48,362 nt of DNA from Frankia sp. AgB1.9 (GTDB lineage Bacteria > Actinomycetota > Actinomycetes > Frankiales > Frankiaceae). Shown here in pieces: positions 34,262 through 43,744 of the stretch. Position 1 is the first letter of the stretch; every line of letters starts with the position of its first letter. Both the position numbers and the translations under genes were made by a program. Under the pieces are notes generated by a model that saw nothing but the letters and a program-made list of their open reading frames with translations, ran no database searches and was not told the DNA's origin. The stretch spans positions 1 to 48,362 of the forward strand of contig NZ_JADWYX010000010.1 of assembly GCF_016786355.1 (NCBI RefSeq), read 5' to 3'.

Positions 34262-35884
34262 TTAGGCGGGTAGTACGGCCGCGGGCGGCGGCAGGACGCT
34301 GAGTCGTCGGTCGGTCGTCGTGATCGCCCAGTCAAAGACGTGCAGCGGGTGCAGTGGGTCGAAGCTCTCCCGCGGGCCGAAGGAGTCGACGGCGAAGAAG
34401 CTGACGTTCTTGAAGTCCTGCGCGATACGCCGGACGAACCCGTCGGCGCCGTTCGCCCGCAGCCAGAGCCGGATGGTCTCGCCGTCCGCGGGGTCGAAGG
34501 CCTCGGTCTGACTCAGGGTCCGCAGCACGTCGACCTTGGTGACGACCACGGCCAGACGTTTGGCGTCGATCCGCACCTCCTCGGCACGCAGCCGGTCGAC
34601 GACGGCGGCGTAGGAGCTCTCCTGGTCGCCCATCGCGATCGGCACCACGCCGGTCTTGTTCTCGACCCGCAGCAGGTCCGTCACCGGCGGCAGCGCGAGC
34701 GGGTCGAGGATGAAGATCAGGACGTCGGCGGTGTCGATGTAGCCCAGGTCGCGGGCCCGCTCCCAGTCCGCGAACGCCTCTCCCGCGGCGTCCATCAGCT
34801 GCAGCTCCAGCTCGCGGCCCCCCCTCGTCAGGAGCAGGGGCACCCCCTCGGGCCGGTTCTTCCAGGCCGTCGGGGCCATGTGCAGCCTGGCGCTGAGGTT
34901 TGCCGCGGCGTCCGTCAGAAACGACTCGGCGACGGGCGACAGCGGCTCCAGCGAACCGGACAGCTGTAACACCTTGGTCCTCAACGCGACCGCGCCGCTG
35001 GAGAGAAACTGGGTCTTGCCAGCGCCGGTCGACCCGATCACGGGCAGCGGCAGCACCCGACGGGTCCCGCTGCCGGTCGGCACGTCGTTGAGGCAGAAGG
35101 GGCAGACCGTCGCCAGGTGCCGGGCGGCCGCGCCCACGGTCGCGGGAATGCTGGTGCCACAGCCGCACCGCCGGCGCACGATTCCGAGCGGGCCAGGCCG
35201 GACGTCGTGATGGACGGTGGTGCACGTCGTACCCGCGCACCGGTAACTCGGGACGAAGGTCGTCCGGTAGCACTGCGCGCAGCGCAGGATCGCCTTGCGG
35301 CGGCGCCGGGTGAGGCTGTCGTAGGAGCGGTACCCGGCGATGGCGACCTGCTGCCCGAGATAGACGGCGCCGCCGACGACCCCCATGACGCAGTACCAGC
35401 CGAGAACCGAGATCCAGGCACCGATGGCGAACCCGAGTAACGGCGGAAACAGTACGGCGGCCAGGACTGAGGCCAGGTCCTGCTTGAACAACCAGTGGAA
35501 GGGCGCCGGCACGACGGCGCGGGCCCGGGCGATGACGGCGTTCGCGTCATGCCGCGCCTGGTGCGGGTTGTAGACGGGCCAGGCCCGGTCCCAGCCGAAG
35601 TTCCTGGCCGGGCCCCGCGGCGCCTTGCCCAGCACTTTGCCCGCGACGACGTCGTCAGGCGTGACGATTTTCGGCTTGTTCGTCGCCTTGCCCCGCAGGA
35701 CGCCGGGTGGGATGACCACGCCAATCAAGAACCCGGCCGCGATCCCGAGCCCGAAGGTCACGGCCCAGAGCACAAGCACCCAGGCGAAGATACGGACCAC
35801 CAGCGCGAGGACGACCCACGCGACGAAGACGGCGGCAGCTATCGCGATCGCCCCTAGGACGACCCAGAGGACAACTTCCTCCAC
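34262..35884 (-). CDS. Membrane-anchored zinc-ribbon GTPase, DO-GTPase2-like
   Basis: This 540-aa protein has N-terminal hydrophobic helices (about 3-60), a second hydrophobic pair (about 138-183), then a cysteine-rich zinc-ribbon region (CAQC 202-205, CAGTTC, CGCG, CPFC 261-264). The GTPase core is next: P-loop GSTGAGKT (284-291), Walker B-like LMDAAGEAF (Asp365) and TKVD (449-452) for guanine specificity. This layout is what I recall for DO-GTPase2, one half of bacterial double-GTPase systems. GTG 35884 directly follows the GAP1-like stop (TAG-GTG) behind GGAGGG. Its membrane anchoring suggests the complex works at the membrane. Confidence 0.82.
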   Translation of the reverse strand: MEEVVLWVVLGAIAIAAAVFVAWVVLALVVRIFAWVLVLWAVTFGLGIAAGFLIGVVIPPGVLRGKATNKPKIVTPDDVVAGKVLGKAPRGPARNFGWDRAWPVYNPHQARHDANAVIARARAVVPAPFHWLFKQDLASVLAAVLFPPLLGFAIGAWISVLGWYCVMGVVGGAVYLGQQVAIAGYRSYDSLTRRRRKAILRCAQCYRTTFVPSYRCAGTTCTTVHHDVRPGPLGIVRRRCGCGTSIPATVGAAARHLATVCPFCLNDVPTGSGTRRVLPLPVIGSTGAGKTQFLSSGAVALRTKVLQLSGSLEPLSPVAESFLTDAAANLSARLHMAPTAWKNRPEGVPLLLTRGGRELELQLMDAAGEAFADWERARDLGYIDTADVLIFILDPLALPPVTDLLRVENKTGVVPIAMGDQESSYAAVVDRLRAEEVRIDAKRLAVVVTKVDVLRTLSQTEAFDPADGETIRLWLRANGADGFVRRIAQDFKNVSFFAVDSFGPRESFDPLHPLHVFDWAITTTDRRLSVLPPPAAVLPA

Positions 35885-38251
35885 CTAGCCCTCCTTTCCG
35901 CGATTGAACGGCCTGCCGAACTTGCGCGGCGTCTGGCGGGGTTCCCTGCCTCTGGTCAGGTAGTTCTGCAGCTCCTCGCGGAGGCTCCGGTCCTGCCGGG
36001 CCTCACGGATGACCTCGGGCCGTGAGGCAGCGATCTGGTCAAGGACCTTCTCGACTGCGAGGGCGACCACTTCGACCGGCCGTTCCCGAGCGGCCAGAGC
36101 CAGCGCGATCGCGCGAGACCCTTGGCCGGTGTCCACCAGCCGATGAAGGTAGACGCGGATCGACGTGGGACCGGACGGCCCGGTCGCGGCCAACAGCGCG
36201 CGGACGCCGTCCGCGTTCGTGGAACCGACCAGCAACCGGCCGATCTCCACGAGAAATAGCTGGGTGAACGCCTTCGCCCCGGACACGCAGCCGTCCAGCG
36301 AGACGTTGGGCTTCTCGTAGATGGCCGACCGCGCCTTGTCCAAAGCAGTCTTCGCCCGCGCGTACTCCCCGGCGATCCGGGCCAGGTCAGGGTCTCCGGC
36401 ATCCTCGAGGCTCCGCATGACCGGGCTCCAGTCGCCTGGAATGGGCGCATTCGGGTCATTGGGGTCGGTCTTCAGGGCCTGGTCGAGCCACATGCGGGTG
36501 AGCCCGGCGAGGTCGGCGGTCAGCCCACGTTTCGCGATCCACACCCCCCAGAGGGCCGCATCGTTCGGCAACCGCGTGCTCGACAGCACGACCCGCCAGG
36601 CCTCGGTCGGGACCGTCGCCACCCCGGCCAGGCGGGCGGCCCGCTCAGTCGCCGGCAGCCGGCCGATCTGGCCGGCTGTGATCCAGCCCGCGAGCGTCGG
36701 GTCCGCCGCGGCCAGGAAGTCCCATTCGCCGCGCATCAGCCTTTGCACCGCCACGCCGTCGTTCGCCCGGTAGGCGGTCACGAGCTTGGCCGCGGCGGCC
36801 GCGACCACGAGCTCCTTCCCGAACCAACGCCGCCACCGCTCGCGTCCGATCCTGGGATCGCGCAGCCACAGGTCGGCGAGGTCAGCGGCCGACCGTGCGA
36901 GGCGTTCCGCCGAAACGGTGGCGCCGAGCACCAGCGCCGCTGTGAAGAGCTCGGGCAACAGCTCCAGCGGCGCGCCGGCCAGGACCTCGGTCAGATACCC
37001 GCCAGCCTGCTCCCGCGCCTCGGCCGAGCCCCAGGTGATCGGCCGCGCCGCACCGACCAGCTCCGCCGCGAAGATCTCCGCCGCGGCGGGAACCCGGGCG
37101 AGCGCTTCCAACGTGGGCATCGCGATCCCGGCCGCCAACTCGTCCACACCGGCCTCGTGCGCCCGGCGCATCGCGGCCGCCGCCACGCCGAACTCCGCGG
37201 GCGACGTCGGGCCGTAGGTGGCCGCCGCCTCGCAGAGGTCCTCGGCGTACAGCGCCAGATCGTCCGCGAGACCCGCCGCCGCCAGGCCGGTGACGGCGGC
37301 CAGCGACGTCTGCCAGGCGGCTTGGCGGTCGAGGTCGTCCCCCGGCAGCGCGATGAGCCGCGCCGTCTCGGTCGCCAGGGCGGATCCGAGTGCCGGCTCC
37401 CATCGCTGGGCGATTTCGATGGCGGTCAGCGCCTCGTCCGCCCCGCGCTCCAGGAACCACGTCGCGCGGACGCGCGCGCTGTCGCTGACGCCGACGCCCG
37501 GGGCGGACCGCCGCACGAGGTCGAGCACGTTGGCCGTGCCGAGATCGGTGCCGGAGAACTCCGGGCTGACCCCGACGATCCCGGCGTTGACCCGCCTCGG
37601 GTCGTCGACCAGAGCCCGGAACTGCAGCTTGCGGGCGGTCTCCGCATCGACGAACAAGGTGCCGAGCGCGATCCACCGCATGACGACGTCCAGGTCGGGG
37701 TGCAGGAGGACCAGCTTGCGTGGCTCGTCGGCCAGCACCCCGTCGAGCATCGTAAGGAACTGCGGCAGCACTCCGACCGCCCACGTGTCCGCCCGCAGGT
37801 ACTCCATCAGCGCGGCGGCTTCGAACTCGGGGCGGATCTCCAGCGGAGAGGTCCACGGGTCAAGCTGGGCACCCGGCGCCTTCGCCAGGTTCCAGGTGAG
37901 TGCGCCGTACAGCTGGGCGGGCCGGTACGGGACGAAGTCGTCGAGGTCGGACGTGACGATGGCCTGGGTGAGCTGGTTGCCCGGGCGCCCGCTGTTGGTC
38001 CGGCCGGTGGACTTGCCGCGGGTTAGGTATGCCCGCCCGTCGACCTGGATGTAGGCGCAGGTGGGCGGGTGGCTCAGGTCGTCGTGGGCCAGCGACCAGG
38101 AGGGGATCACCCGGTGAAGCAGGCCCTCGCGTATCCGCTGCCGGTCGGTCCCTGAAATTCCCGGTGACACAGCCTGGAAGTTGAAGCCGTCGATACCGTC
38201 GATGGCCTCCCGCGCGAGCACGTCGGTGTAGACGGCCACGTCGAACGCCAC
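35885..38251 (-). CDS. GTPase-associated protein 1 (GAP1)-like
   Basis: This 788-aa protein opens with the segment I associate with the GAP1 N-terminal domain: VYTDVLAREAIDGIDGFNFQ, AVSPGIS, then AYIQVDGRAYLTRGKSTGRT and GRPGNQLTQAIV. The remainder (about 150-770) is mostly alpha-helical with many Ala/Leu/Arg repeats, a possible solenoid for protein contact. The C-terminal tail is basic (NYLTRGREPRQTPRKFGRPF). It is soluble, with no signal or membrane helix. It sits between the two GTPase genes with 1-bp and 0-bp spacing. I infer it is the main partner or output platform of the GTPases; despite the short name, GTPase-activating function is not implied. Confidence 0.78.
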   Translation of the reverse strand: MAFDVAVYTDVLAREAIDGIDGFNFQAVSPGISGTDRQRIREGLLHRVIPSWSLAHDDLSHPPTCAYIQVDGRAYLTRGKSTGRTNSGRPGNQLTQAIVTSDLDDFVPYRPAQLYGALTWNLAKAPGAQLDPWTSPLEIRPEFEAAALMEYLRADTWAVGVLPQFLTMLDGVLADEPRKLVLLHPDLDVVMRWIALGTLFVDAETARKLQFRALVDDPRRVNAGIVGVSPEFSGTDLGTANVLDLVRRSAPGVGVSDSARVRATWFLERGADEALTAIEIAQRWEPALGSALATETARLIALPGDDLDRQAAWQTSLAAVTGLAAAGLADDLALYAEDLCEAAATYGPTSPAEFGVAAAAMRRAHEAGVDELAAGIAMPTLEALARVPAAAEIFAAELVGAARPITWGSAEAREQAGGYLTEVLAGAPLELLPELFTAALVLGATVSAERLARSAADLADLWLRDPRIGRERWRRWFGKELVVAAAAAKLVTAYRANDGVAVQRLMRGEWDFLAAADPTLAGWITAGQIGRLPATERAARLAGVATVPTEAWRVVLSSTRLPNDAALWGVWIAKRGLTADLAGLTRMWLDQALKTDPNDPNAPIPGDWSPVMRSLEDAGDPDLARIAGEYARAKTALDKARSAIYEKPNVSLDGCVSGAKAFTQLFLVEIGRLLVGSTNADGVRALLAATGPSGPTSIRVYLHRLVDTGQGSRAIALALAARERPVEVVALAVEKVLDQIAASRPEVIREARQDRSLREELQNYLTRGREPRQTPRKFGRPFNRGKEG

Positions 38252-38252
38252 G

Positions 38253-39443
38253 TCAGGCTCCCGTCATGGGAATGAAGTTCCGGGTCGCCATGAGCCAGAG
38301 GAGGGGCTCGGCGACCCGGTGCGGCAGGAGCCCGCGGCTACTGACGCGCCCGGACGAGTACTCGGGCTCGGCGCCCAGCGCTGACGCCCCGAACAGGCGG
38401 AAGCTGGCGTAGTTGTTGTCGAGCTTGCGGATGAGGGATCCGCCGCCCCACTGCTCGACCATCGCGCCGATGTGGTCGTGGACCGTGCGTGACTCGGTCT
38501 CGTCGAAGAAGGGGCGCGACGACGACGGCCGGCGGACCGGGTGATCCGGTGGAATGTCGTCGAAGAAAGCGTCGATCTTCGAGATCACGACCGCGATGGG
38601 CTCCTTGATACGGCCGTTGCGCTTGACTCTTTTCGCCGTCCGCAGCACGAGCGTGATGGCGTCCAGCACCGCCTCCGGGCCGGTCTCCGGCAGCGAGGCG
38701 CCGCGCGCGTCGGCGCGCCCCCGGTTTGCCGGGAACCCGAACGGGTCCAGCAGCAGGATTACCCCGGACGCGGCGCCGAGGTACAGCTGGCTCATTGCCT
38801 TGTCCGGTGTCGCGAAGTCCTCGCCGGCGTTGTCGTAGAAGGAGAAGACGGTGGAGTGCGTGCGGCTGATGCCGATCGCCATCTTGCGGGAATACCGCCA
38901 GGCGTAGACCGCCGGGTCCTTCTTCGCGATGGCGGCGGAGCTGTTGTTGACCGCGGTCTGCTGAGGTAGCTGCCCGTCGGTCTTGAGCATGATGTCGCGG
39001 TAGATCCGTAGATTTCGGGCGAGCTCCGAGCGGCCGCCCGGCGCGTCGATCGTCGCGTCGAAACGGTCCGCCACCGCGTTCTGCAGCTCGTAGTCCAGCA
39101 CGGAGAGCATGACTGTCTTCCCCGACTGGCGTACCCCGACGAGGCCGATGAGCGCGGAGTCCGACCCGTACTCCGCGGGTAGCAGTGAATGGCATTCTGG
39201 GCACATCGGTGGCCCGGGCGCCGCGTCGCAGCGGGGGCAGCGCGCGGAGGCCGATCCGGTTGGCATGATGACCGGCCAGTACGGGTCCGAATCATTGAAA
39301 TGGGTGATCCTGGCCTGGTCTGGCGTCTTCAGGCACTGCTCCCGGCCGGCGGCGTGCCGCCCCGAACATCTGTACGCCAGCCGGTGCGGATTGATCGCCG
39401 TGTAGCAGTACGGGCATGGCGTCGCGGGATTGAACAACTTCAT
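38253..39443 (-). CDS. Zinc-ribbon GTPase, DO-GTPase1-like
   Basis: This 396-aa soluble protein has N-terminal zinc-binding clusters: CPYC (10-13), Cys26/Cys37, CPRC (69-72) and CPEC (81-84). The GTPase follows: P-loop GVRQSGKT (103-110), FYDNAGEDF (Asp204) as switch II, LLLDPFG, and SKID (288-291) for guanine specificity. This matches what I recall of DO-GTPase1, the partner of the membrane GTPase downstream. ATG 39443 lies 3 bp after the stop of the FN3 gene, preceded by GGGGGTAG. I infer a nucleotide switch that assembles with the GAP1-like and membrane GTPase proteins. Zinc and GTP binding are motif-based only. Confidence 0.83.
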   Translation of the reverse strand: MKLFNPATPCPYCYTAINPHRLAYRCSGRHAAGREQCLKTPDQARITHFNDSDPYWPVIMPTGSASARCPRCDAAPGPPMCPECHSLLPAEYGSDSALIGLVGVRQSGKTVMLSVLDYELQNAVADRFDATIDAPGGRSELARNLRIYRDIMLKTDGQLPQQTAVNNSSAAIAKKDPAVYAWRYSRKMAIGISRTHSTVFSFYDNAGEDFATPDKAMSQLYLGAASGVILLLDPFGFPANRGRADARGASLPETGPEAVLDAITLVLRTAKRVKRNGRIKEPIAVVISKIDAFFDDIPPDHPVRRPSSSRPFFDETESRTVHDHIGAMVEQWGGGSLIRKLDNNYASFRLFGASALGAEPEYSSGRVSSRGLLPHRVAEPLLWLMATRNFIPMTGA

Positions 39444-39446
39444 TGA

Positions 39447-42143
39447 CTACCCCCGCATGTCACTGGTCGGTGGATCTGCGAAGCGCACGTCGCTGCCCGC
39501 ATCCGGGAACAGCCGAATCCAGAACGGCGACGCGACCTTGCCCAGGTCGAGGGTGAAGCTGACCGGCTCGCCGGTCGCGAGGTTCACCACCCGCCGCTCG
39601 ACGACCGTCCCGTTGGCGGGGCTGCCGGGCGGGAATTTCGCCTCCCGCAATACGACCAGGGCCGCGACCGTGCCCCGGAACGGGCCGGGCTCGATGGTCA
39701 CCGTCACCGAGCCGAGGCCACGGAACGCGGAGCGCCGTACCGCGAGCGAGTATCCGACTCTGGGCGTCCCGCCGCCCGGTACCGGGACGACGGCCGCCGG
39801 CGAGAGCCACTCCCGAGAGCCGGCACGGACCACCGTCGCGACGGTGACGTCGCTGACCGCCTCGGCGTCGGCGAGCCGGACGCCGCCGTCCTGGTCGTAG
39901 CCGGCACGCGAGACGCGCTGGACCCGCGGGCCGCCGCCGACGGACCAGCGCACCTCGACGAGGTAGTCGCCCCGGGGCCACTCCCAGGACAGGCGCAGCT
40001 CGGAGCCGAACCGGTCAGCCGCCGGCCGCCGGACCGACGGCACGTTCCCGATCACAGTGGACGGTCCCACCAGCCCGCCGTCCCCGTCGACGGTCACCGG
40101 TGCCAAGAGGCGCACGTCGGGCATCGGGTCCAGCGTGCGGGCCGTCCGGCCGCCGGCCGCCTGGGCGGGCCGCAGCGCCAGGCGCCGGCCGCCCTGGCTC
40201 TCCAGCGCGGTGAAGGACAGCCTGGCCCCGGTGGTCACCTGGGCCGTCACTGGCAGCGCCCACAGCTCGACGCCATAACCCGCGACAGGCGACCAGCTTG
40301 CCTGATACCCCGCGTCCGTCGCCGTCTCGAGGCGCAGGTCGTCCACGGGCCGGATGACGCCGCGCGGCGTGACGTCCGCCTCCGTCGCGGCCGATTCGCG
40401 TCGCTCGCCACCGGGCAGCAGGTACACCGCGCGGACGGAGAACAGGTACCGCGTACCGAGGGCCAGCCCGGTGACCGAGAGCTGGCCCGGAGTCGTCGGC
40501 CGCAGTGCCTGCTGGGCGCCGTCGAGCGCCGTCTGGGTGACCACCACACCGGCGGCCTCAGGCGGCGTCGACCACGACAAGGAGACCGCGTCCGCCTGGG
40601 CGTCGGCGCGCAGGGCCGTCGGCGCCGGCAGGACGACCGCGGTGGCCGTGACCGGGTCGGAGTAGGAGACGCCGTCGCGCGTCACGAAAACCGCGTAGCG
40701 CACCTGTCGCCCGACGGGCGGTCGCGGGTCGCGATGGCGAGTGGTGGTCAGATTGCCGGCGAGAACCTCGCCGTCGCTGTGGTGGACCGGTACCGCCCCG
40801 AGCGTCCGGACGACGCTGTAGCGGCTTCCTTCCTCGCCGCCGGGCCAGGTGACGTCGAGCGCGCGTCCCTCGACCCGTAGCGAGAGGGTCAGCGGCGGCA
40901 GCGGCGGCAGCGCGGTGAGCCGCCGTCGGAGATCCTCGTCCGCGGTGTCCACGGTCAGAGCACCGCGCAGCGCGGTCGCCGCAGCGGCGTAGTTCCGCGT
41001 GGCCATCGCCGCGTCGTACTGGGACTGGAAGGTGGCCTTCTTCTTCTCCGCGGTCACCAGGGTTGCCTCGACGGCCGCCCGCTCGGAGGCGTCGGCGCCA
41101 TCGGGCGCCGGGAGCGCGTCGAACAGCCTGCGCGCCTCGGCCAGGGCGCCCGCGGCCAGCCGGTCGGCCACGTCCGCTGACCTGAGCACCTGGGTCGATG
41201 ACGCGAGCTTGGCGACGAGCCGCGCAGCGTCGACCTCACGCACGCCTCGCCGCATCAGCTCGTTGCGGACGGTGAGCCTGGATCGGCCCCGCCCCAACAG
41301 GTCCCGGACGGTGTCGGCGAGCAGGGCAAGGGTGACAGCATGCAGGCCCGCGGGCGAGGTGTACTGCGTGAGCGCGGCGAGCGCGTTCTGCGCCGCGTGC
41401 CGGGCCCGCTCCTCGACCTGCGCCTCCTGTTGCTGCAACCGCAGCTTCGCGGCGGCGACATCGCTCGGCTCGAGGCGCCGCGCGGGGCTGCCGTAGGAGA
41501 GCTCGTCAACGACAGCGATGTCCTCCAGCCGCTTCGGGCGTGTGATGACGTCGACGACCGTGCGGAACTCCGGGAACTCCACCACCTTGCGGAGAGGGGC
41601 TGGCACGGTGACCTTGGGTAGCTCGAAGTCGGGCCGCACGTTCACACCGTGCTTGGCCAGGGCGGCCTGGAGCGGGCCCTCAGCCTGGGCGCCGAGCCCG
41701 GCGCTGGCCACCTGCTCGGCCACCTGCTCCGGTGTGATGACCTTCAGCGAGAACTCCTGGGCGAGCTCCTGCGCCAGGTCGTCCAGCTGGGCCCTGAGAA
41801 CCCCTTGGCGGGCGGCCGCGAGGTTGGCCCAGAAGGACGGGTCGGAGACCTTCCCGCCCGCCTTGCCGATCAGCTCCACCAGGCGCTTGAGCAGCTGGGC
41901 CGAGGCCAGGTTCTTGTTCTTGTTGAAGGCCGCGACGAGACGCTCGAGATGATTCGCCAGGTCCGCGGCCGACATCGACGGCTCGACGGCGAACAGCGTC
42001 ACCATGTCGAGCCGCGCCACGGCCGCGAGGCCGGCGGCGCCCTGCAGGTCACGAATGACCTGCTGGAGGGCCTCGGTGCGTGCCTTGTCCTTTGCCAGCG
42101 GTGCGAGAACCGTGGCGCGGTACTTGGCGGGATCGAATGCCAT
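39447..42143 (-). CDS. Large helical protein with several FN3-like domains
   Basis: This 898-aa protein has a long helical N half (about 1-420, with coiled stretches such as KLRLQQQEAQVEERARHAAQ) and a C half of immunoglobulin-like beta domains, at least two clearly fibronectin-III-like (about 435-515 and 520-605; for example LRADAQADAVSLSWSTP and RYLFSVRAVYLLPGG). There is no signal peptide, so these FN3 domains are cytosolic, which is uncommon in bacteria. It lies between the first Hsp70 (17-bp gap) and DO-GTPase1 (3-bp gap). I infer an adaptor or client-recognition protein for the chaperone. ATG 42143 has only a weak ribosome site. Confidence 0.72.
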   Translation of the reverse strand: MAFDPAKYRATVLAPLAKDKARTEALQQVIRDLQGAAGLAAVARLDMVTLFAVEPSMSAADLANHLERLVAAFNKNKNLASAQLLKRLVELIGKAGGKVSDPSFWANLAAARQGVLRAQLDDLAQELAQEFSLKVITPEQVAEQVASAGLGAQAEGPLQAALAKHGVNVRPDFELPKVTVPAPLRKVVEFPEFRTVVDVITRPKRLEDIAVVDELSYGSPARRLEPSDVAAAKLRLQQQEAQVEERARHAAQNALAALTQYTSPAGLHAVTLALLADTVRDLLGRGRSRLTVRNELMRRGVREVDAARLVAKLASSTQVLRSADVADRLAAGALAEARRLFDALPAPDGADASERAAVEATLVTAEKKKATFQSQYDAAMATRNYAAAATALRGALTVDTADEDLRRRLTALPPLPPLTLSLRVEGRALDVTWPGGEEGSRYSVVRTLGAVPVHHSDGEVLAGNLTTTRHRDPRPPVGRQVRYAVFVTRDGVSYSDPVTATAVVLPAPTALRADAQADAVSLSWSTPPEAAGVVVTQTALDGAQQALRPTTPGQLSVTGLALGTRYLFSVRAVYLLPGGERRESAATEADVTPRGVIRPVDDLRLETATDAGYQASWSPVAGYGVELWALPVTAQVTTGARLSFTALESQGGRRLALRPAQAAGGRTARTLDPMPDVRLLAPVTVDGDGGLVGPSTVIGNVPSVRRPAADRFGSELRLSWEWPRGDYLVEVRWSVGGGPRVQRVSRAGYDQDGGVRLADAEAVSDVTVATVVRAGSREWLSPAAVVPVPGGGTPRVGYSLAVRRSAFRGLGSVTVTIEPGPFRGTVAALVVLREAKFPPGSPANGTVVERRVVNLATGEPVSFTLDLGKVASPFWIRLFPDAGSDVRFADPPTSDMRG

Positions 42144-42160
42144 CCGGGGCTCAGCGCCTT

Positions 42161-43744
42161 TCAGGACCGCAGGCTGATGCCGGCGACCACGCCGGCCGCC
42201 TGATCGACGTCCTCCTCGCTGAGGATGGACACTTTGGCCTCGACGGTGATGGACTTGCCGCCCGCCGGGTCGTGCGCGGTCACCCTGGCCAGGCCCTCTG
42301 ACGTCACCTCGAGCGTCAGCTCGATGGGAGAGCCCTTCGGCAGGGACGGGATCGGCAGCTCGCTGTCCTTGAGGTGCTTGTTGTCGCTGGTCGCGTCCGA
42401 CTCGACCTCGCCGATCTGCTCGTAGAGCACGACGTTGACGGCGGTCTGCCGGTTCGCGACCGTTCGCGCGGTGATCGTCGGTGACACGGCGGGAATCGTG
42501 TCGTTGGCGTGCATGATGAACCCGACGTACTTGTCCTCCGTGCCCTCATGGACGAACTCGACGCCAAGGCCGCGCGAGAGCGCGTTCGTCAGCTGCAGCG
42601 TCTTGGAGCCGCCGAGGTAGTACTTCTCCTCCGCGTCGGCGGCCACCGCGGGCGCCTCCCCGTCGGTTGAGATGACCTCGTCGATCGCCGCTTGGCCGTA
42701 GATCGCCGCGCCCTTGGCGACGGCCAGGTCGAACTGCGTCTTCGCCGGAGTTCGGCCGAGCTCGTTCTGCAGGGCGTTCTCGATCATCGGCATGTTCGAC
42801 GAACCGCCGACCAGCAGCACCCGGTCCACCGTCAGGCCCGGCACCTTCTGCTCGGCGGTGGCGAGGACGCGCTGCGAGATCTCGATCGTCTGGCTCACCA
42901 GGTGCCGCGTCGCGTCCTCGAACCGCGCACGGGTCACGGTCACCTGCTCGTCCTTGTCGCCGTACCGGCAGCGGACCGTCGCCTGCTCCCGCTTCGTCAG
43001 CGCCTTCTTGGTGTCCTCCGCGAGCCCCATCAGCTCGGCCTCGAACTCGGCGTCGACCCGGGGGTCGTCGTCGCCCAGTCCGGCCTGCGCGATGAACTCG
43101 CCCGCGATCAGCTGCGCCAGGGCCTCGTCCCAGTCCGCGCCGCCGAGCGCCTTGTTGCCATCGATCGCGATGACTTCGATCTTGCCGGCCTCGGCCCGGA
43201 TGACCGTCGTGTCGAAGGTTCCGCCGCCAAGGTCGTAGACGAGCAGCGTCTCCGGCTGCTCGCCACCGATACGAAGCGACAGTGCCGCCGCGACGGGCTC
43301 GGTGACGATGCCGACGACCTCAAGGCCCGCGATCTTGCCGGCCTGCTTGGTCGCCTCCCGCTCCTGGATGCCGAAATACGCCGGGACGGTGATGACGACC
43401 TTGCTGACCTCCTCGCCCGTCTCGGCGTTGGCGAACGCCACGAGCTCCTTGAGGATGAGCGCCGAGATGCTCTCTGGCGTGTGCTTCTGCCCACGGAAAT
43501 CCAGCGGGTAATCCGTCCCCATATGCCGCTTGATGAGCGAGCACGCGTTGTCAGGGTCGCGCAGCTGAAGGCGCTTCGCCTCGGCACCCACGATCACGTC
43601 GCTGTCGCCCTCGAAGTACACGACCGAGGGCGTCGTCGGGAGGCTGTCATTGTTGAGCAGCTGCTCCGCCTGACCGAGATCGTTGATGCGCGCGATGACG
43701 GAGTAGGTCGTTCCGAGGTCGATGCCGTACACGCCGTCAGTCAA
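42161..43744 (-). CDS. Hsp70 (DnaK-like) chaperone, lid-less, first copy
   Basis: This 527-aa Hsp70 has GIDLGTTYSVIA, VITVPAYFGIQEREATKQAG, YDLGGGTFDTTVI and LLVGGSSNMPMI in the ATPase domain, then a substrate-binding beta domain (NANDTIPAVSP-like loop as MHANDTIPAVSP, RTVANRQTAVNVVLYEQIGE, IELTLEVTSEGLARVTAHDP). The helical lid of housekeeping DnaK is absent. I start it at TTG 43744, because GAAGGAGC lies 7 nt upstream and the downstream in-frame GTG has no such site; the start overlaps the GrpE-like stop by 8 bp. Paired with a GrpE-like factor but with no J protein in the operon. Clearly distinct from the second Hsp70. Confidence 0.92.
   Translation of the reverse strand: MTDGVYGIDLGTTYSVIARINDLGQAEQLLNNDSLPTTPSVVYFEGDSDVIVGAEAKRLQLRDPDNACSLIKRHMGTDYPLDFRGQKHTPESISALILKELVAFANAETGEEVSKVVITVPAYFGIQEREATKQAGKIAGLEVVGIVTEPVAAALSLRIGGEQPETLLVYDLGGGTFDTTVIRAEAGKIEVIAIDGNKALGGADWDEALAQLIAGEFIAQAGLGDDDPRVDAEFEAELMGLAEDTKKALTKREQATVRCRYGDKDEQVTVTRARFEDATRHLVSQTIEISQRVLATAEQKVPGLTVDRVLLVGGSSNMPMIENALQNELGRTPAKTQFDLAVAKGAAIYGQAAIDEVISTDGEAPAVAADAEEKYYLGGSKTLQLTNALSRGLGVEFVHEGTEDKYVGFIMHANDTIPAVSPTITARTVANRQTAVNVVLYEQIGEVESDATSDNKHLKDSELPIPSLPKGSPIELTLEVTSEGLARVTAHDPAGGKSITVEAKVSILSEEDVDQAAGVVAGISLRS

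Noticed and set aside
36743..38026. Rightward 427-codon frame opposite the GAP1-like gene
   Set aside because: Low-complexity Arg/Gly/Leu sequence without a ribosome site; the opposite strand encodes the coherent protein.
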